From the NCBI RefSeq assembly GCF_028858725.1, contig NC_084759.1, positions 84,302,944-84,366,943 of the forward strand: 64,000 bases of DNA, given 5' to 3'. Both the position numbers and the translations under genes were made by a program. The notes under the pieces were generated by a model. That model was not told where the DNA came from. It searched no databases and worked only from the letters and a program-made list of their open reading frames with translations. The stretch is from Colius striatus. Its lineage: Eukaryota; Chordata; Aves; Coliiformes; Coliidae. Positions 60,771 to 64,000 of this stretch are shown here, piece after piece (position 1 is the stretch's first letter; each line of letters begins with the position of its first letter).

Positions 60771-61064
60771 ATGGACAAAGAACGAACTTCTGTTGCTTGC
60801 TTTGCTGCCAAGCAATGTGACCTCTGGGATGAAATGAGCAGGTCTGATGAGCTCTGCAGAGCAATTGAAGGGCACTTCCCATTCACAGCTCCTGGAGCAG
60901 CTCAGGAAGGAGGAAAAAATACCAGTATCCTGATTCACAACCCTGGCAGCTATAGACTGATCCAATCAATACCAGTAGGCTATGGTCTTCATGAAATAAT
61001 ATCAGAGGACAGGGCAGAGGAGGGCAACCTCAAAATGTCCAAGCTATCCCCTTTGCTGTTTTAA
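60771..61064 (+). CDS. Small ORF with strong start context, 97 codons, unrecognised
   Basis: The ATG at 60771 sits in ACACCATGG, an excellent vertebrate initiation context. The frame is open for 97 codons to a TAA. The product is acidic to neutral, starts MDKERTSVACFAAKQ, has no visible signal peptide or membrane helix, and matches no family I know. Two overlapping minus-strand frames of similar length are also open, which weakens the case. No splice sites clearly frame it. Confidence 0.12.
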   Translation: MDKERTSVACFAAKQCDLWDEMSRSDELCRAIEGHFPFTAPGAAQEGGKNTSILIHNPGSYRLIQSIPVGYGLHEIISEDRAEEGNLKMSKLSPLLF

Positions 61065-62409
61065 GCAGTAAGCTGAATTCCTTAGGATTCAGAGTTTGGA
61101 TATACCTCTTAAGAGGTGAAATGTTTGCTAACGCAATTAACACCAACCTGAAATGAGGACCAGCAGGTATTGTTGTAGTGCAGGAGGAAGGGAGCTTTGT
61201 CCTGTCCTCTAAAGAAAAATACTTGCTATGAAACCATTTGGGAATTGAGAAGTCTTTTTACCTACAGACTGGAAGAAATAATCTTTTTCCCTTTTTTTCC
61301 CCACTTCTCCACTTTTCAGGCCCACAATCATGCAAGATTATTGGACTCACCTGCCGCAGGTGGCATAGCTCATGTCTAAAGGCACAAAGGTGAGAGGAAG
61401 TGTTTCGGTCTCTTGAGATTTGCATTAGTTAGATAAGACATATTTCATAAGATTTACTAAGAAATGGACACTCCTTTGGCAAAGCACATTCCAGTTTCTT
61501 ATTCTTTGCCTCCTGAGGTAAATGAACTGAGCATTGCTCATAAAATTGTAGAATGAACTTACCCATGACCTGTGAAATTTGTTATAGCCAAGACAGTCTC
61601 TGAACTCAAGTCAACAAAAGAGATGCAGAGAAACTGTGTAAAATAATGTAGTAGCCACACACCGGTGTCTACGTGCAGAAGGACACAACATATTCAGGGA
61701 AAATAGCTTCTCACCTTTCTTCCACAATAGCCTCTTCTTCTGTGACCAATTACATATCAATTTTGTTTTGGGAAACTGGCTGCTTAAAACTTACTGATGA
61801 GAGCTTTTTACACAGATAAAAGATAGTGTGCAGGGTGTTTATTTCAGGAAATGTTTTCTGTATAACAGAAAAAATCTGATTTTCAAATTTTTGGGGACTG
61901 GCTTGGAGAAAAGCTAATATTCCAAGCTAAAAATAACTCCTCAAAGTTAATCCATTTTGACAAAAAAAAAAAAATCTCTTTTTTTTGGTCAAAGCATATA
62001 GGTCTGAACTGACTTTAAAGAATTTGAAATGTTCAGTGCTTAATTCTGTTCCACAGTTCTTAAATTCTGCCTCTCCTGTCCAGCAAGCTGACATGAGATA
62101 TCCCATTTGTTAGCTGGGATCATCTGTTTCACATATGGTATCTCAGTTGTTCAAATAATAAAAAAGTAAAACCTTCTCCTGACTTGTATGAGGAAAACAT
62201 ATCAATTTCAGCCACAGAAGAGCTCTCTGGTTTACACCAGGCTTCTAATTATTACATTTTTTTAAAAGGAAGTGGCAAAAAAGAAAGTAAGAATCTGTCC
62301 AGGAGAAGGTACAGAAAAAAAAATCCTTTTATTTGGACATCATGCCTTCTGGAAACTAAAGGAATAGTATAACTGAATCTTTAGGAAAAAAACTACAAAA
62401 TTGGTTTTG

Positions 62410-62478
62410 TTTAATCTTGGAAGAGGGTAATGAGGTGACCTCCTGAGTTCCCTCACAATCTAAATTATTCTATGAAAA
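62410..62478 (+). repeat. Old CR1 3'-end fragment
   Basis: GAGGTGACCTCCTGAGTTCC followed by AATCTAAATTATTCTATGA is a decayed CR1 terminus. Very short. Confidence 0.5.
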
Positions 62479-62574
62479 TTAATGGCATTAACAAAACACT
62501 TCCTACTTTATGCTATTTGATGTATATTGTGGTATTACTTTAATATAATGGCTAGAAATATTACATTGTGTTAT

Positions 62575-62730
62575 ATTTTATTTTATTGTATTATATTATT
62601 ATGCAAAACTTTATATACATTTATTTTACATATGTATAAGAACACATTTACTAAATCATATATATAAGGACACATTTAATAAATAATATGTGTATATATG
62701 TGTATATGTATATATTATAATAATTATTAT
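62575..62730. repeat. AT-rich low-complexity block with a 28-bp duplication
   Basis: TATATA and TTATT runs. TATAAGAACACATTTACTAA at 62635 recurs as TATAAGGACACATTTAATAA at 62663. Confidence 0.75.
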
Positions 62731-63072
62731 TTGTAATACTATTTCTTTTCATAGTTCACCTCATGCTTTAAAACATCGTTGTGAATTAATTAGAACTGTA
62801 CTTTCCTACATTTCAAATGCCTCTGAGGTTTCTAACACTCTGTCCCACTTTGATTTGGCAGATTCACATGTTCTACCATTACTCTTCTGAGAACTCTGTT
62901 CAAAATACAGCAAGAAAGTAGGTTTTTCTGTTTACTCACTGTTTATCTTGCTTACAAAAGTAAACCAAACAAAGATAGTAAGCAAAGATATCAAAGAGGA
63001 ATGTATTTTGATGTTAAAATGTTAATCTAGTTTCTTAACTAAGCAGTGACAAAGCAAAGCAAATAAATATGA

Positions 63073-63101
63073 GCGTGTGCGCGCACACACACACACACAC
63101 A
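63073..63101. repeat. (CA)n microsatellite with GTGTGCGCGCACAC palindrome
   Basis: Alternating purine-pyrimidine from 63073 to 63100, with a perfect 14-base palindrome at 63075-63088. Confidence 0.9.
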
Positions 63102-64000
63102 AACATTTTAGGGCATCCACAAGTCTCGCCTCTCAATTTCGCTGCAAAAGCTTCTTTTGACTGCAGAGGGAGCAATAATTTTCCCAATGTATTTTTGCAA
63201 CATTCAGCTGTGGTGAACTCACTGTGCAGTGTCTTGGTCTTTAGCCAGGTAACTATTTCTGCACGGAATAGAAAGATTAAACTACATCTATAGTACATGA
63301 AATCAAACTGAGCATTGAGCTGCCTCAGGGTGACTCCCTGTCTCAAACAATATGGTGAAATGAATGTATAAAAGAGGCTAAACTTGGCAATTAAATTTCT
63401 TTGTGTTATTATACCAAAAAATATAGTCTCGTAGAGAATGAAGCCAGCTATGAATTTATCTTAGAATAACAGGAACCTTACAATGACATTATAAAGGTAT
63501 TTTTTCTATTTCTGCAATAAGTAGATTAATTTTACCACTGCTACACTGATTTTCACTATCTGAATTTCTAGCCTTATGATTTTATCTATGTCTCTATTAT
63601 ATTTTATACTAACAGCCTCAATATGGAGTATATGCAGACGAATCATCCTTTTGTAGTCATTAGAATGTTATTAAACTGCACAGAAGAATCAACTCAGCTT
63701 CTAGAAGTTCATGTACTTTCAAGGATGACTCACAATCAAGGCAGTTGAAGCAGTTTCCACCCTAGCTCTCAACTCTGCCCCTAAGGAGCTTCTGTTTCTG
63801 ATGAAGAGTGCTGTAACCTGGAGAGAACTAAATACCTATGAGTAAGCTGTTCTGATAATAGACCAAGAGCATTACTGGAATTAGAAGTTAGTAACAAGTA
63901 GCTGCAATATGAATATATAAGTACATTCTGTTAACAAATCACTGTTGAGTAGACTGAAATGTCAAAAGCCCTGGAATAACAAGACAATAACATGACTACA

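Larger units (their letters stand above)
59231..64000. other. Intergenic upstream of TASL
   Basis: Holds the small unrecognised ORF at 60771-61064, the AT-rich block near 62.6 kb and the (CA)n tract near 63.08 kb. No GK exon recognised, although GK is the expected neighbour on this side by mammalian gene order. Confidence 0.5.

Noticed and set aside
1..64000. Exons of GK or NR0B1, the mammalian neighbours of TASL
   Set aside because: No segment matching remembered motifs of either protein was found on either strand. They are presumably outside the window.
1..64000. CRISPR arrays, operons, bacterial ribosome binding sites, tRNA or rRNA genes
   Set aside because: Vertebrate nuclear DNA. No regularly spaced repeats or RNA gene signatures were seen.

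Overview
This is a gene-poor, AT-rich stretch of a bird nuclear genome. The evidence is about a dozen 3'-anchored CR1 LINE copies. They end in the ATTCTATG-type 3' repeat typical of avian CR1 and carry the usual avian CR1 tail wording. There is also one avian-type retroviral LTR and one intact vertebrate protein-coding exon. I cannot name the species. The CR1 subfamilies and the LTR look neoavian rather than galliform, but that is an impression, not a test.

The only gene I identify confidently is TASL (formerly CXorf21), on the minus strand at 46266-47141. Its single coding exon encodes 291 residues. TASL is the endolysosomal adaptor that binds SLC15A4 and recruits IRF5 to signalling by TLR7-class receptors. 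The N-terminal MLSEGYL, the central YLVPSSCKSICKNYNDL block and the C-terminal pLxIS motif (SLHIS) are all present. A splice acceptor lies one base before the ATG. About 5.9 kb upstream, at 52996 and above, a strong donor follows a possible 5'UTR exon. A TATA-like box and a PU.1-like ETS site lie beyond it, so a plausible myeloid/B-cell promoter is visible.

Layout: 1-39 kb is essentially non-coding, with scattered CR1 fragments, small tandem duplications and one unrecognised exon-like 141-bp open segment at 4501-4641. 39.3-40.8 kb is a 1.43-kb LTR (minus-sense) with CCAAT, TATA-like and AATAAA signals. It encloses an intact 287-codon repetitive ORF between cap region and poly(A) signal. 41-45 kb is non-coding with one old CR1 and a G-quadruplex motif. 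45.3-53.25 kb is the TASL transcription unit. 53.7-55 kb is a nested CR1 cluster with an apparent 5'-inverted insertion. 55-64 kb is non-coding, with three same-strand CR1 copies at 57.8-59.2 kb and a Z-DNA-prone repeat near 63.08 kb.

In mammals TASL lies between NR0B1 and GK. No exon of either is recognisable here, so they probably lie outside the window. There is no operon-like organisation, tRNA, rRNA or CRISPR array that I can support.
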